Positions 22,961-33,844 of a stretch of 64,000 bases of DNA are shown piece after piece. How positions within the stretch are numbered: position 1 is the stretch's first letter; each line of letters opens with the position of its first letter. The notes beneath the pieces are model-generated. The model had not been told where the DNA came from. It did no database searches and saw nothing but the letters and a program-made list of their open reading frames with translations. The position numbers and the translations under genes were made by a program. Origin of the DNA: Heterobilharzia americana (lineage: Eukaryota; Platyhelminthes; Trematoda; Strigeidida; Schistosomatidae); assembly GCA_944470555.2 (NCBI GenBank), contig OX104130.1, positions 76,637,160 through 76,701,159 on the forward strand, read 5' to 3'.

Positions 22961-24952
22961 GTTGAGCAGAATCCTAGTAACCCTCAGGTGCCAGGAAAAA
23001 TAAGACTCCATCCCTATTCTTCATTCAACATACGAGAACAACCGTTTTGGAAAGACCACTCAGTTGGTTGCAAAGTACCCTTCAAGTGTTTGATTTGAAC
23101 GTATTCTTAACCCTGCAGAACGAAGCCTTGTGAACCTAGATGCCTGGTTCTAGGAATTGGCGCGGCAGTCGTTTCCTCCTCCTTAGAGGTCTGTAAGGAG
23201 GAGGACGTTTTTGTGAAGTTGACCATGGGTCAAACGGCTGGGTTGCTTCTTCAGGTGTGGCGTTAAATATTTTTAAAGCTTCCACTGCAGATTTGTCACA
23301 ATCCACGGGCCAGTTTAGTGAGATTGCTCACTCTCCGATATCTGGGGTATTTGCGCCCCGTGCATTCCATCCAAGAGGAAGGAATCATAATCCTGTCTAT
23401 GATACTTGTGTAGCGTCACTCACTTCTCCAGAACCAGTACCTTGGGGTCCGACGAGATTCGACATTGACACTAACCTTCATAGTTCAGCTGAACTAGGCA
23501 ACGTGAAGGCACCCGGTCAGGCATCCCCGCCATTCGGCACGCTGTCGCGTTGCGTTGCACTGCTCGTTATCAACCCTGTAGCCAGTTGGTTGGAACGCAT
23601 AGGTATCTTGGCACGGCCTCACAAATACACTATTCTGTCCGACTACTCAACTATATTCTTCCTAGGTTTCGTATTTGTGGGCATATAACAAGCACGAGTA
23701 GTTAGTGGTTGGCCTATGCGTCTGTCAATTTCACGCTGGGACAGTATCATGAATCGGTGAGCCCGCCCTTTTCTAAACCCGCACACCGTTTTCATTTTGA
23801 TAAACTCCGTATATCCATATATAGCTCTTTTTCTATGCCTGGCCATATTCCGAAACTTGTCCTCATTAGGCCGACGACGAACACTATCCAGCTCGTGCCA
23901 TGCTGGCCATACAATGCAGAAACACCGTTTCTGTATGCCGAGGCAGGTTTTCGTGAACAGGGAGTGAGAGATCCACATTCTTGATTTCTTACTGTCATAC
24001 GCTCAGCACCACGGGAATTAAACAGGCGCATTACAGTGCATGTGCTCAGCCCTGAAGTAATTGATCCTTATGCACCTCTGAAAGCTGGACAATTCTTGAA
24101 CTTGGAGAATAGTACCAAGTGGTTGTTATTGGTTGGTGGACATGCCTGTTGGAGACCACCTACTTCCTCTCTTTGGTGTGTAAGAACCAAGTCATGGAAC
24201 GACGACTTATGCTGACGTTTTGAAGTGAAGCACCTTCTGAAACTGATTAAAGCAGATTGCCATGGAGGTAAGTAGTTGAATCCAGAGATGCCAGCTGCGC
24301 ATTTGACTACCTATTATCAGGCGTCTGTTATCGTTCCTCGGTTCATGTATGTTGTACAGGAGAGAGCCGTTAGCTGTGCAGTATCGACTTCGGCACAGTA
24401 CTTCGGTTTTGAATACTACGCCAAATCCACTGAGTAGTACGTAACGGAAATACGAATTTCCAGAGTTCCCAAAACCCAAAACAAAACTGGCCAAATCAAA
24501 AACAATTGGTTGCCAAGAAACGGGTGTATACTCAAGCAGTAAGTGGACCCTGCGAAAATTGTTCTTTACAACAAAATATGTGTACAAAACTTAGTTACAA
24601 ACCATCAGTTTTGACGTTTACTGAAGTTCCTATCCAAAACGAAGTACAACTGCAACACTAACCGAAACAAGAAGTTAAATATGATTGTACAAGCAGACTG
24701 AATGAGGTCAAACAAAATGAGTGGTCAATGTTTTTGAATACATTCGAAGAACAAAATCAAAATACACTTAACACTCTCCTACCAAACAAATTTGGTTTCT
24801 TTTCACAACTATCAGCATCCAAAAACAATCATCACATCAGACAGACGGACTCAAGTATACATCACCAGTACGCCTAGAAACCCCATACACTGACCTTTCT
24901 CACGACCCCCAGGGCCTACAGCAGTACGCCTGGGGTCCCCTATCAACTACCT
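22961..24952. other. Unassigned; possibly LTR or old repeat sequence
   Basis: Open frames occur at 23,257-23,688 (plus, 143 codons), 23,643-23,978 (minus) and 24,207-24,587 (minus), but none shows a motif I recognise. The part next to 24,952 lies just downstream of the BEL/Pao integrase end on the minus strand, where an LTR would be expected. I could not find its terminal repeat partner. Confidence 0.35.
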
Positions 24953-25385
24953 ACCATTGAAGGCTTCTAGAAGACGCCTTACAAATGTCTCTAACAAGCG
25001 TCCCCTTTGCCGTTGTTAGTTCTACTTTTCTAACTAGCTCATCCTCACTGCACACTGCTCACTGCACCAGTCCGAAAGGCCATTTGTTTCTATTCTCTAT
25101 GTCTGAAACTATCATGACTAGTTCGCCTACTTGGATGTTTCTCGAAAAATAACCCACCTATGCCGTTGTTAGGACGGTAAAACGTACTCCAAAATATTTT
25201 TGCCGGATAATTAGCTTGTTGCCATCTAATTTGTCCGTTAACAACAACAACTTCGTTGGAGCTAGATCTTTGATATCGGACGCAAGTGGAACCAGTGGGT
25301 GGTTGTGGATTGCATTTTCATCTCCCGTCATAAGTGTAACGAGACTTTCATCCACTAAAGGCTACTCATTCACTAGAGTACTTAA
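24953..25385 (-). mobile_element. BEL/Pao-like LTR retrotransposon, integrase C-terminus
   Basis: The minus strand gives VDESLVTLMTGDENAIHN, then HPLVPLASD and LLLLTDK, which resembles the region after the integrase core in BEL/Pao elements. After frame changes comes NIQVGELVMIVSD and NKWPFGLV, then LVRKVELTTAKGTLVRDI, the typical C-terminal beta-rich segment. A stop follows at about 24,955. No reverse transcriptase, protease or complete LTR is present here, so it is a remnant. Confidence 0.65.
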
Positions 25386-25394
25386 TATTTTGCT

Positions 25395-25705
25395 TATTGC
25401 ACTGTTTGCTGCATTATCCAATCGACCACAATCAAGAAGATCATCGATGATAGTAGATAGCCTTGTCTTACTCCTGTCTTCACTTCAAAGGCATCACAGA
25501 GCTTCCCGTTGTGGATTACTTGGCATGTGGCCTCTTCATATAGATGTTGAATGAGGTTGATAAGGGTTTGTGGTATTCCGTAGTATTGAAGCAGTTGCCG
25601 CCAAATTTCTTCTCACTCGAAGCTGTCGAACGCCTTTTCAAACTCAATGAAGCTGAGGTAGAGAGTTGACTGGCATTCTATGCTCTGTTCTGTGATGATG
25701 CGTAA
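25395..25705 (-). mobile_element. RTE-A fragment (reverse transcriptase palm)
   Basis: The minus strand matches RTE-A motifs A and B: FIEFEKAFDSFE (a stop follows), YYGIPQTLINLIQ, EATCQVIHNGKL, DAFEVKTGVRQG. It stops abruptly at MQQTV, where BEL/Pao sequence starts after about 10 bases. Confidence 0.75.
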
Positions 25706-26274
25706 ATAAAAGAGTGAAATTCACTTAACAGCTAAACAATCATAGCCAAACTAAGGTTGCTAGCATAAACACTCCAGACTTTCGGAAGGCTAATTAAAAA
25801 ATCTGTCAAATATTCTAACCGTTAATCATTTCAAATTAACTAAAATGTTTCTGTGTTTTGATAAAAATATTTCCTACAGTTTGATGTTTAGCTTATAACA
25901 GTTCCGTTCTTTTTTTAATGAGGAACCTGATCGATTTGAATACACATTCTTCTTCTTCAACCTAGATAATTGCGTAATCCAAACATCACTTTTCATGTCA
26001 ATAAAAAGTAAACAGGAACATTTTTTCTTCATTACCTCATGCCATTTTGTACATTTGATCCCATTGAAAAATCTGAATAAAGCATGAACAAAGGTATTTA
26101 TCAGAAAAAATGTGCCGATTTGAATTTATTTAACGAGATCAGCTGGAAACAGTAAGAAATTACAGTAGTAATCTTAGTCAATAAATAAATTTTTAACATT
26201 AACTATTTCAGGCGAACACCAAGTTAAATATTCACGATTGACCATCATATCGAATAAACACTCAGACAAGATAA
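25706..26274. other. No recognisable gene
   Basis: AT-rich spacer with nothing supportable. Confidence 0.4.
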
Positions 26275-26450
26275 AAGTGGCTCAATGGCAACGTGCTGGC
26301 CACAAAACCTGAAGGTCACGGGTTTGGCCCCTAGTGGGGTCGTGGATGCGCACTTCTAAGGGGTCGCATACTACGACGAAACAGCTGGCCAGTGCTCCCA
26401 GGTTTCCTTTGTTCCTCCAACTGACGTCAGTTTACGATGAATGGCAACTT
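26275..26450 (+). mobile_element. tRNA-derived SINE, second type, with damaged hammerhead
   Basis: It has AGTGGCTCAATGGCAACG (box-A-like) and GGTCACGGGTTTGGCCCC (box-B-like), then CTAAGGGG, TCGCATACTACGA, CGAAAC, which occupies the place of CUGANGA, stem II and GAAA. It ends CAGTGCTCCCAGG..CCAACTGACGTCAG. The core has lost conserved positions, so cleavage is unlikely. Confidence 0.65.
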
Positions 26451-26851
26451 GGAAAGTAAAATAATCAAAATGAGGGTTTACATATGCATGTTATGTAGTA
26501 AAAGTTGTTAGAGTTAGAATGAAAAGAAGTAATTAGGTAACAATTTCATGTAGTGTAAAAATACTAATTAATTGAAATGAGTGGGTGAACATCACACAAA
26601 GAAAAAAATGAAGAAGGTAATGAGCAACTACCAGAGTAGTGTAAAGTAACAAGTGAAGCTAACAAATGTTAATAACCAACACTCGTTGTGCAATATGAAT
26701 TGATCAGAATTGTTTAAGCTAAAAACGCCAGTGAAACCTTTTGTTTTGTAAGTTTTCCGTGTAATCTAGGGGGAAAAAGTACCTTCTATGTAGCACATCA
26801 TTCTCTAAGAAGTAAGAGTCATGTTTTACATCTAAATATATTCCTGGTCCT
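26451..26851. other. No recognisable gene
   Basis: AT-rich spacer with nothing supportable. Confidence 0.4.
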
Positions 26852-26864
26852 ATATTATTTATTA
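26852..26864. repeat. Target-site duplication, left copy
   Basis: ATATTATTTATTA occurs here and at 27,888-27,900, bracketing the truncated RTE-A copy. The sequence is simple (A/T only), so the exact ends are less certain than for the other TSDs. Confidence 0.7.
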
Positions 26865-27887
26865 CAACTATATGAGGATGCCACATGCCAAGTCATCCAC
26901 AATGGGAAGCTCAGTGATGCCTTTGAAGTGAAGACAGGAGTGAAACAAGGTTGCCTACTATCCCCCATGATATTCCTTATTGTGGTGGACTGGATCATGC
27001 AGCAAACAGTAGGCAGCGAGAAGAGGGGGATACACTGGACGACGGAAAAGAACCTAGAAGACTTGGATTTCGCCGATGACTTATGCCTAATGTCACATAA
27101 ACCTGAAGATCTGCAGGCAAAAACTAACAAGTTGACAGAAGAGGCAGCGAAGACGGGACTTCAGGTGAATAGAGAGAAGACAGAAGTGATGAAGATACCG
27201 CACCACCACCATCAACAACAACAACAACAAACTCCAATCACCGTCAACGGGAGAAACTTGAAGGAAGTAACCTCCTTCACTTATCTAGGAAGCACTGTTT
27301 CAACTACAGGCGGGACGGACGAGGACGTCAAAGTCAGAATCGGAAAAGCAAGACAGGCGTTCATTAGCCTGAAACTAGTGTGGAGATCTTCTGCACTCAG
27401 CATGTGGAACAAGATACGGATTTTCAACACCAACGTCAAGTCAGTGCTCTTGTATGGCTCAGAGACTTGGCGCGTCACGAAAGGTATTTCCAATAAACTA
27501 CAGACATTCATCAACAACTCCCTACACTGGCTCGCTACTGAAGATCAGATGGCCAGAAAAAATAAGCAACAAGGAACTCTGGGAACGAACCAACCAAGAA
27601 CCTATCACGCAACAAATATGCAGGAAGAAGTGGAGATGGATTGGCCATGCACTGAGAAGGCCGACTGAGGACATCACGCGTCAGGCCCTCGAGTGGAATC
27701 CCCATGGGAAGCGACGAGTTGGACGTCCGAGGGTGACATAGAGGAGGTCATGCGAGGAGGAAATGAGAGGTTGTGGGCTGTCGTGGAACCAGGTTCAAAA
27801 GATCTCAGAGAACAGAGGTCACTGGAGGCGTGCTACTGAAGCCCTATGTTCCACTAGGAACCCAAGGGACTAATAATATAAATAATA
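26865..27887 (+). mobile_element. RTE-A, 5'-truncated young copy
   Basis: This is almost identical to the 3' third of the full-length element (32,106-33,125), from the codons for YEDATCQV to the AATAAT tail. It keeps GVKQGCLLSPMIF and the catalytic FADD. Two lesions inactivate it: about 4 extra bases near 27,525, where ACTCCCTACACTGGC replaces ACTGCTTACGC, and a TGG-to-TAG change at about 27,738. The endonuclease and RT fingers are absent. Confidence 0.92.
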
Positions 27888-27900
27888 ATATTATTTATTA
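27888..27900. repeat. Target-site duplication, right copy
   Basis: Same 13-mer as 26,852-26,864. Confidence 0.7.
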
Positions 27901-28434
27901 TCCACAGCAACTATTTATATCACTGAATTGCTTCTACAGACAAGATCGAAACCATGCACATGAATCTGCAACTGGTTGAATATCTCAACTACTTCTATTG
28001 TTCTGCTTTTTGTGATTGAATCGCCTTTTGACTTGTGTAAATAGACCTTAACCTAATCAGTTATATTTTCCAGTAAAATTCAGTCACCCATCATACCTTA
28101 AAAGTAATATTCAATCAATCAAGATCAAATCATTGACCGCTTTTTGTATTCCAGTTTTGTAGATCGAGGTTTACCTTCTAATTTACGTGATACCTATTCA
28201 CTTATCACTCGATAACAGATTGATACAAAGCAGTATTTTATTAACTCTTATGAATCGAAAAGAAATACTTTTGGTCTTGTTGCCTGTAATGAAGTTTTAC
28301 CATCAACGGGTTTTATAGGCAATATATGACATTGAACAGTATCTCAATCGCCCACATAATATCTGCACGTTTACAAAGCGTTTGTTTGACTTTTGTCATC
28401 TTACACCCACTATGACACTGCCGCAATATCCACT
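27901..28434. other. No recognised gene; one coding-like block
   Basis: Mostly AT-rich spacer. A block at about 28,155-28,215 follows a good 3' splice signal (TTTGTATTCCAG) and reads FVDRGLPSNLRDTYSLI before a stop. It might be an exon remnant. Confidence 0.25.
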
Positions 28435-29110
28435 TGTAAATTAAAAGTGGAGTGTATTGCACCGCAGTTCACTATATTCTACTATATGATTATGAAAAAT
28501 GGCTTCAGGTGTTCGATTAAGGTTGCCTTCATGGCATAGGCTGTGGGTTGTGGCGTCAACAAGTTAGTAATTAAGACGTCAGATGCAGAGTTGTAGGGAG
28601 GAAAGTCAGTCGTTAAAGTCATGAATCTTCATCAGCTGAGATGGCTGGAACATGTGCTGCGCATGCCTAGTCACCGTGTGCTTCATCACACAATGTTGGT
28701 TGAAGTAGGTTCAGATAGCTAAAACTTTAGTGGCCAGACTTAAAGATGGCATCAGTGTAAGAAGTTCATGAGCGTTAGTTTGAGAAGTGAAGTGAGAAGA
28801 AAACAAGCCATTCGGAGTCTATTTGACAACAGAAACCAATGATTACAGATTCTAGGTGGTATGGATCAGAATCGATGTCGTGGCTTAGATGTATTTATGC
28901 AATATGTTAATCTTAATTGTCATACTGAATTCAGTATTTTCTTATTGCTCTATTTTACTGCTTTCTACTACTTTTGACCAACTTGTCCTTCTTTTCTCTT
29001 CTGGTCTTTCATCTTATCTAGTTATTACTTGATGCGGTGATTTGGGATGTATAAACTTGGACCGTCAAGCATGAGTGCCTAGTTCTATCTTGGTTCTGAT
29101 TACGATGATG
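28435..29110 (+). mobile_element. RTE-B fragment, 3' end, decayed
   Basis: The C-terminal coding region is readable as MNLHQLRWLEHVLRMPSH, with many indels. The 3' UTR ends near 29,100 with GGTGATTTGGGATG..ATCTTGGTTCTG. No reverse transcriptase core is left. Confidence 0.8.
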
Positions 29111-29335
29111 ATAAGTATCTTATTGAGTTGAACTTGTATTCACCTGCTCCTTTTTTAAAGTAAGCAATTTCGAAACTCTAAAGTCATTATATTTTGTGGT
29201 TTAGATCTCATAAGACCACTTATCCAATCACTTACTACATTGACTGTTCTAGATTACCTGATTTCATTCACTTATGGAGACATTTCAGTAAATAGGTAAC
29301 GATATGATATTTATCTCATGTTACTTCGTATTATT

Positions 29336-29674
29336 TCAACATTTCCTGATGAAAATGGTTTCAATTTGTGCAACAATATTAAGGCATTGACAAAGCCATT
29401 GAAGAATACTCAAGTGCATTACAATCACGACAACTAAAGTGAGAAATAAAGCAAGAAAATATTTCAGTAAAAGGTACATAAGACAACAAATATCACTCAT
29501 AGCCAACTGAGATATTGCTTCACAAAGCAATATCCAGAAAGCTGGTAATTTAATATCTAAACTAGCATCATCTGCAACACATAAAGATACAACATTTCCT
29601 CTACAGACCAAGAGAAATACTGTTGCCCAGTAGACACTGAAATGCAACGGATACCCCTTCAATTTATAAATCAC
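29336..29674 (-). CDS. Uncharacterised hydrophobic ORF or exon
   Basis: This is a 112-codon frame. A TTTCAG 3' splice signal lies about 9 codons into it, just before VYWATVFLLVCRG, so the real coding part may begin there. It has strongly hydrophobic stretches at about residues 14-35 and 45-105 (for example YFLALFLTLVVVIVMHL), suggesting two to four membrane segments. No family is recognised. In AT-rich DNA such a frame may arise by chance, and the plus strand shows no competing gene. Confidence 0.25.
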   Translation of the reverse strand: MIYKLKGYPLHFSVYWATVFLLVCRGNVVSLCVADDASLDIKLPAFWILLCEAISQLAMSDICCLMYLLLKYFLALFLTLVVVIVMHLSILQWLCQCLNIVAQIETIFIRKC

Positions 29675-29892
29675 TCACTCGCTACTTTCCAGCGACTAAG
29701 CATGATAAAGATGAAACTCTGTCCGAATTTTGGTGCAAGTCTTCTGAACTTATAAGCTTGTAGAAGGCTGGATGTATCACATTTACCTAACGCCTAGCCA
29801 GACCTACTTAACTTGATGTGCTCTGGTACCTGCTTAATCAATATCTAACCTTGTTTGTAAGTAAGGATAAGGAAATATAAATTAAAAGGACT

Positions 29893-29906
29893 ATTATTTA
29901 GGTAAA
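29893..29906. repeat. Target-site duplication, left copy
   Basis: ATTATTTAGGTAAA is repeated perfectly at 33,126-33,139 around the full-length RTE-A. Confidence 0.92.
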
Positions 29907-32900
29907 ACCTCGCCTGGTTAACTAGTTTACTAGTTACTAGCCGGTCCTAAGCCCGGGTAAAGAGGGAAGGTTGGGCATAGGGCTAGCAACCCTACCCCGT
30001 AAAACAAATCTAACCGCTAAAGAAACTTCAAAGCACAAACAAAATATAAAAAATGAAAACAAACTTATTCCCCGCTGGAATCGGAGAGGCGAAATGACGC
30101 CAGTTGGTGAAAGCCTTCGGGAAGCCAATTGGCCGATGTGTCCTCTCTCGATGAAAGCGAAAGTAAACGTGGGGACATGGAATGTCCGCACGATGTTTGA
30201 ACCCAGTAAGGCAGCCCAGATTGCAAAGGAGATGAGAAGGTATAACATCGAAGTGCTTGGGATTTGCGAAAGCAGATGGAATGGGAGTGGACTCTCCAAA
30301 CTGTCAACTGGAGAATCAATAATCTACTCCGGTCACCCAGACGCCAACCACGAGCACACTGAGGGAGTGGCTATCATGATGTCCTCAAGAGCATCGAAGG
30401 CTCTCATGCAGTGGGAACCAATCTCCTCCAGGATCATGACAGCAAGATTCAACTCAAAAGGAAGAAAGGTCACAATCATACAATGTTATGCACCTACAAA
30501 TAATGCAGAGCAAGAGAAAAAGGAGGATTTCTACAGACAACTTCAATCAACACTGGACAAGACGTCAGTTGGCGATATCAAAATTCTAATGGGCGACATG
30601 AATGCCAAACTGGGAGGGGACAACACGGGAAGAGAACTAACCATGGGTCGAGAGGCGCTAGGTGAAATGAATGAGAATGGAGAATTGTTTGCAGAATTCT
30701 GTGCATTCAACGATTTGGTGATTGGAGGCAGTGTGTTCAGGCACAAGGATATCCACAAAGCGACATGGACTTCACCAGATGGACACACTAAAAATCAAAT
30801 CGACTTTATCTCAATCTCAAGAAAATGGAGACGCAGTCTACTTAACACAAGGTCAAGAAGAGGAGCAGATGTAGGTTCAGACCACTACCATCTAGTGCAA
30901 GGAACCTTCCAAATCAAGTTAAAAGCCTTCAAGGAAGCTGGTGATAGACCTCAATTCAAGTACAACACTCGGAAACTGAAGGATGAAACTACAAAGGAGA
31001 TCTTCAAGGCAGCCATCAAGACAAAATGGGAGACATCGAGCAACATCCCTGAAGAAACCTGTGTGGAAGAACACTGGAAGTCTTTGAAAGCTATGTGGAA
31101 AGAAACCTGCACAGCCGTATTAGGAAGGAAGAAGAAAGAAGACAAGGAATGGATCTCGACGGATACCTGGAAGCTGATAGAGGAGAGGAGGATGGTGAAG
31201 CAGAAGATAAACCAGTGCAAGGATGCTCAACGACAAGAGGAACTGAGCACAATGTATAAAACACTGGACAAAGAAGTGAAGAAGAGTGCACGCAAAGACA
31301 AAAGACACTTCTACGACACACTGGCAAGTGAAGCAGAACAGGCTGCAGGTAAGAGAGACCTGACGACATTGTATCAAATAACCAGGTTGCTATCAGGGAA
31401 GAGACCAACACAGATGAAACCAATAAAAGATGAAGAAGGAAATTTAATTACAAAAGAAGAGAAACAGAGGAAACGATGGGCCGACCACTTCAAGAAGCTC
31501 TTGAATCGACCACCACCTGCACTTCGTCCAGAAATACCACCTGCAGCCGCTGAATTACAAGTGAACATAAATCCCCCAACGAAAATGGAAGTCCTGAACG
31601 CCATAAAGCTACTGAAATGCGGGAAAGCAGCAGGACCAGATGGAATACCGCCAGAAGCACTGAGAACAGATGCAGAGACAACAGCGGACATGCTCACACC
31701 ACTATTGCAGAAGGTGTGGAAGGAAGAGAAGGTACCTGACGATTGGAAGAAGGGTTACCTTGTCAAACTGCCGAAGAAGGGAGACCTCAGTGCTTGCAAG
31801 AACTGGCGCGGAATCACTCTCCTGTCCACCCCAAGTAAAATATTAAGCCGCATCATCCTGGAGAGGCTTAAAGACGCACTGGATTCAAAACTGCGACCGG
31901 AACAGGCAGGCTTCAGGAAGTACAAATCATGTGCTGACCAAATTGCAACGCTTCGTATCATCATAGAACAGAGCATAGAATGGCAATCAGCTCTCCACCT
32001 CAACTTCATCGACTTTGAGAAGGCCTTTGACAGCGTCGACCGAGAAGTAATTTGGAAACTGCTTCAATACTACGGAGTACCGCAAACCTTTATCCGCCTC
32101 ATTCAACAACTATATGAAGATGCCACATGCCAAGTAATCCACAATGGGAAGCTCAGTGATGCCTTTGAAGTGAAGACAGGAGTGAAACAAGGTTGCCTAC
32201 TATCCCCCATGATATTCTTGATTGTGGTGGACTGGATCATGCAGCAAACAGTAGGCAGCGAGAAGAGGGGGATACACTGGACGACGGAAAAGAACCTAGA
32301 AGACTTGGATTTCGCCGATGACTTATGCCTAATGTCACATAAACTTGAAGATCTGCAGGCAAAAACTAACAAGTTGACAGAAGAGGCAGCGAAGACGGGA
32401 CTTCAGGTGAATATAGAGAAGACAGAAGTGATGAAGATACCGCACCACCACCATCAACAACAACAACAACAAACTCCAATCACCGTCAACGGGAGAAACT
32501 TGAAGGAAGTAACCTCCTTCACTTATCTAGGAAGCACTGTTTCAACTACAGGCGGGACGGACGAGGACGTCAAAGTCAGAATCGGAAAAGCAAGACAGGC
32601 GTTCATTAGCCTGAAACCAGTGTGGAGATCTTCTGCACTCAGCATGTGGAACAAGATACGGATTTTCAACACCAACGTCAAGTCAGTGCTCTTGTATGGC
32701 TCAGAGACTTGGCGCGTCACGAAAGGTATTTCCAATAAACTACAGACATTCATCAACAACTGCTTACGCTCGCTGCTGAAGATCAGATGGCCAGAAAAAA
32801 TAAGCAACAAGGAACTCTGGGAACGAACCAACCAAGAACCTATCACGCAACAAATATGCAGGAAGAAGTGGAGATGGATTGGCCATGCACTGAGAAGGCC

Positions 32901-33125
32901 GACTGAGGACATCACGCGTCAGGCCCTCGAGTGGAATCCCCATGGGAAGCGACGAGTTGGACGTCCGAGGGTGACATGGAGGAGGTCATGCGAGGAGGAA
33001 ATGAGAGGTTGTGGGCTGTCGTGGAACCAGGTTCAAAAGATCTCAGAGAACAGAGGTCACTGGAGGCGTGCTACTGAAGCCCTATGTTCCACTAGGAACC
33101 CAAGGGACTAATAATAATAATAATA
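29907..33125 (+). mobile_element. Full-length RTE-A non-LTR retrotransposon
   Basis: The element is 3,219 bp from ACCTCGCCTGG to an (ATA)n tail, flanked by a perfect 14-bp TSD. It has a short 5' leader with repeated CTAGTT motifs, one long frame, and almost no 3' UTR: the stop at 33,109-33,111 is followed directly by AATAATAATAAT. A single ORF, a minimal 3' UTR and a short-repeat tail are typical of the RTE clade, to which the schistosome SR2 elements belong. The intact frame and TSD mark it as a recent insertion. It is the probable close relative of the copies at 1, 25.4, 26.9, 34.6, 57.3 and 62.5 kb. Confidence 0.95.
29971..33111 (+). CDS. RTE-A endonuclease-reverse transcriptase polyprotein
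   Basis: It nicks the target and copies element RNA onto the nick (family function). The frame is open for 1,046 codons from a TTG at 29,971. The first in-frame ATG is at 30,094 (residue 42) and is the more likely start, giving 1,005 residues. The apurinic-type endonuclease comes first: VGTWNVRTMF (~68), GICESRW (~95), MGDMNAKLGG, IDFIS and the catalytic SDH at 303-305. After a lysine-rich linker (~330-500) the reverse transcriptase follows: CGKAAGPDGIPPEAL, NWRGITLLS, motif A FIDFEKAFDSVDRE with D681, motif B TGVKQGCLLSPMIF, and catalytic FADD at 781-784. A basic C-terminus contains WRWIGHALRRPTED and GRPRVTWRRSCEEE. A Gln-coding CAA run after HHHH is present near residue 830. All key residues I can check are intact. 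There is no ORF1, as in other RTE elements. Confidence 0.93.
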   Translation: MGIGLATLPRKTNLTAKETSKHKQNIKNENKLIPRWNRRGEMTPVGESLREANWPMCPLSMKAKVNVGTWNVRTMFEPSKAAQIAKEMRRYNIEVLGICESRWNGSGLSKLSTGESIIYSGHPDANHEHTEGVAIMMSSRASKALMQWEPISSRIMTARFNSKGRKVTIIQCYAPTNNAEQEKKEDFYRQLQSTLDKTSVGDIKILMGDMNAKLGGDNTGRELTMGREALGEMNENGELFAEFCAFNDLVIGGSVFRHKDIHKATWTSPDGHTKNQIDFISISRKWRRSLLNTRSRRGADVGSDHYHLVQGTFQIKLKAFKEAGDRPQFKYNTRKLKDETTKEIFKAAIKTKWETSSNIPEETCVEEHWKSLKAMWKETCTAVLGRKKKEDKEWISTDTWKLIEERRMVKQKINQCKDAQRQEELSTMYKTLDKEVKKSARKDKRHFYDTLASEAEQAAGKRDLTTLYQITRLLSGKRPTQMKPIKDEEGNLITKEEKQRKRWADHFKKLLNRPPPALRPEIPPAAAELQVNINPPTKMEVLNAIKLLKCGKAAGPDGIPPEALRTDAETTADMLTPLLQKVWKEEKVPDDWKKGYLVKLPKKGDLSACKNWRGITLLSTPSKILSRIILERLKDALDSKLRPEQAGFRKYKSCADQIATLRIIIEQSIEWQSALHLNFIDFEKAFDSVDREVIWKLLQYYGVPQTFIRLIQQLYEDATCQVIHNGKLSDAFEVKTGVKQGCLLSPMIFLIVVDWIMQQTVGSEKRGIHWTTEKNLEDLDFADDLCLMSHKLEDLQAKTNKLTEEAAKTGLQVNIEKTEVMKIPHHHHQQQQQQTPITVNGRNLKEVTSFTYLGSTVSTTGGTDEDVKVRIGKARQAFISLKPVWRSSALSMWNKIRIFNTNVKSVLLYGSETWRVTKGISNKLQTFINNCLRSLLKIRWPEKISNKELWERTNQEPITQQICRKKWRWIGHALRRPTEDITRQALEWNPHGKRRVGRPRVTWRRSCEEEMRGCGLSWNQVQKISENRGHWRRATEALCSTRNPRD

Positions 33126-33139
33126 ATTATTTAGGTAAA
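33126..33139. repeat. Target-site duplication, right copy
   Basis: Identical to 29,893-29,906. Confidence 0.92.
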
Positions 33140-33844
33140 TATTCAAAAGAGTAATATATTCAAATAGAATACAAATGAAGAGGGATTTTTAGGGAAACGT
33201 TTATGCAGTTTATCTGGCTAGTATAGCTGAGTGAGAAACTCTGAGAGCCATTCTAATAGCGGCGAAACCTGCTCCGATGGATTCTCGTTAATAAAAACAA
33301 ACTTAAAACACTTAAAGCATCCTCGGGTGAACTAAAAGTTCATTTAGTTAATTTACTTTAATCTATTTATTTATGCCTTAGTTGAATTTTGGTGCCAGGA
33401 TGGTGTAATACAAGCTTATAAAATTCCAGCTTAACCACATTTCCACTAAACATACAATATATAATGAAATACAAGCATCAGAAAATGGTGATAGGATATG
33501 AGAAGTGTGAGAATTGTTTGTATACAACTGTTTGCTTATTTCAATATCACAAATAAATGCAGGATGTCATATTATAAAACATCATTGGGAGAGTAAGATA
33601 AATTAATTGGGTTTCTTTCATTTACTTTTGCAAATCACTTTTGAGTGTACAAAAATAATTTTCCTTTACACCACATCTACCATGATAAATTTTGTTTTCA
33701 TGCCAAGATTAGGATCACATTTATCATTTTCCCTTGATCATCTATCTTTATATTTATTATCTATCATCATAATTGTTCTACTTGTTCTCCAATTTCCCGG
33801 TTTCAAATCAATTAACTTAACAAGTAAATATCTGATCAGATTGT
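33140..33844. other. No recognisable gene
   Basis: AT-rich spacer. A plus frame at 33,607-33,861 is hydrophobic by composition but has no motif. Confidence 0.4.

Noticed and set aside
30543..32915. Minus-strand frames of 63-130 codons over the full-length RTE-A
   Set aside because: They are antisense shadows of the intact 1,046-codon frame.
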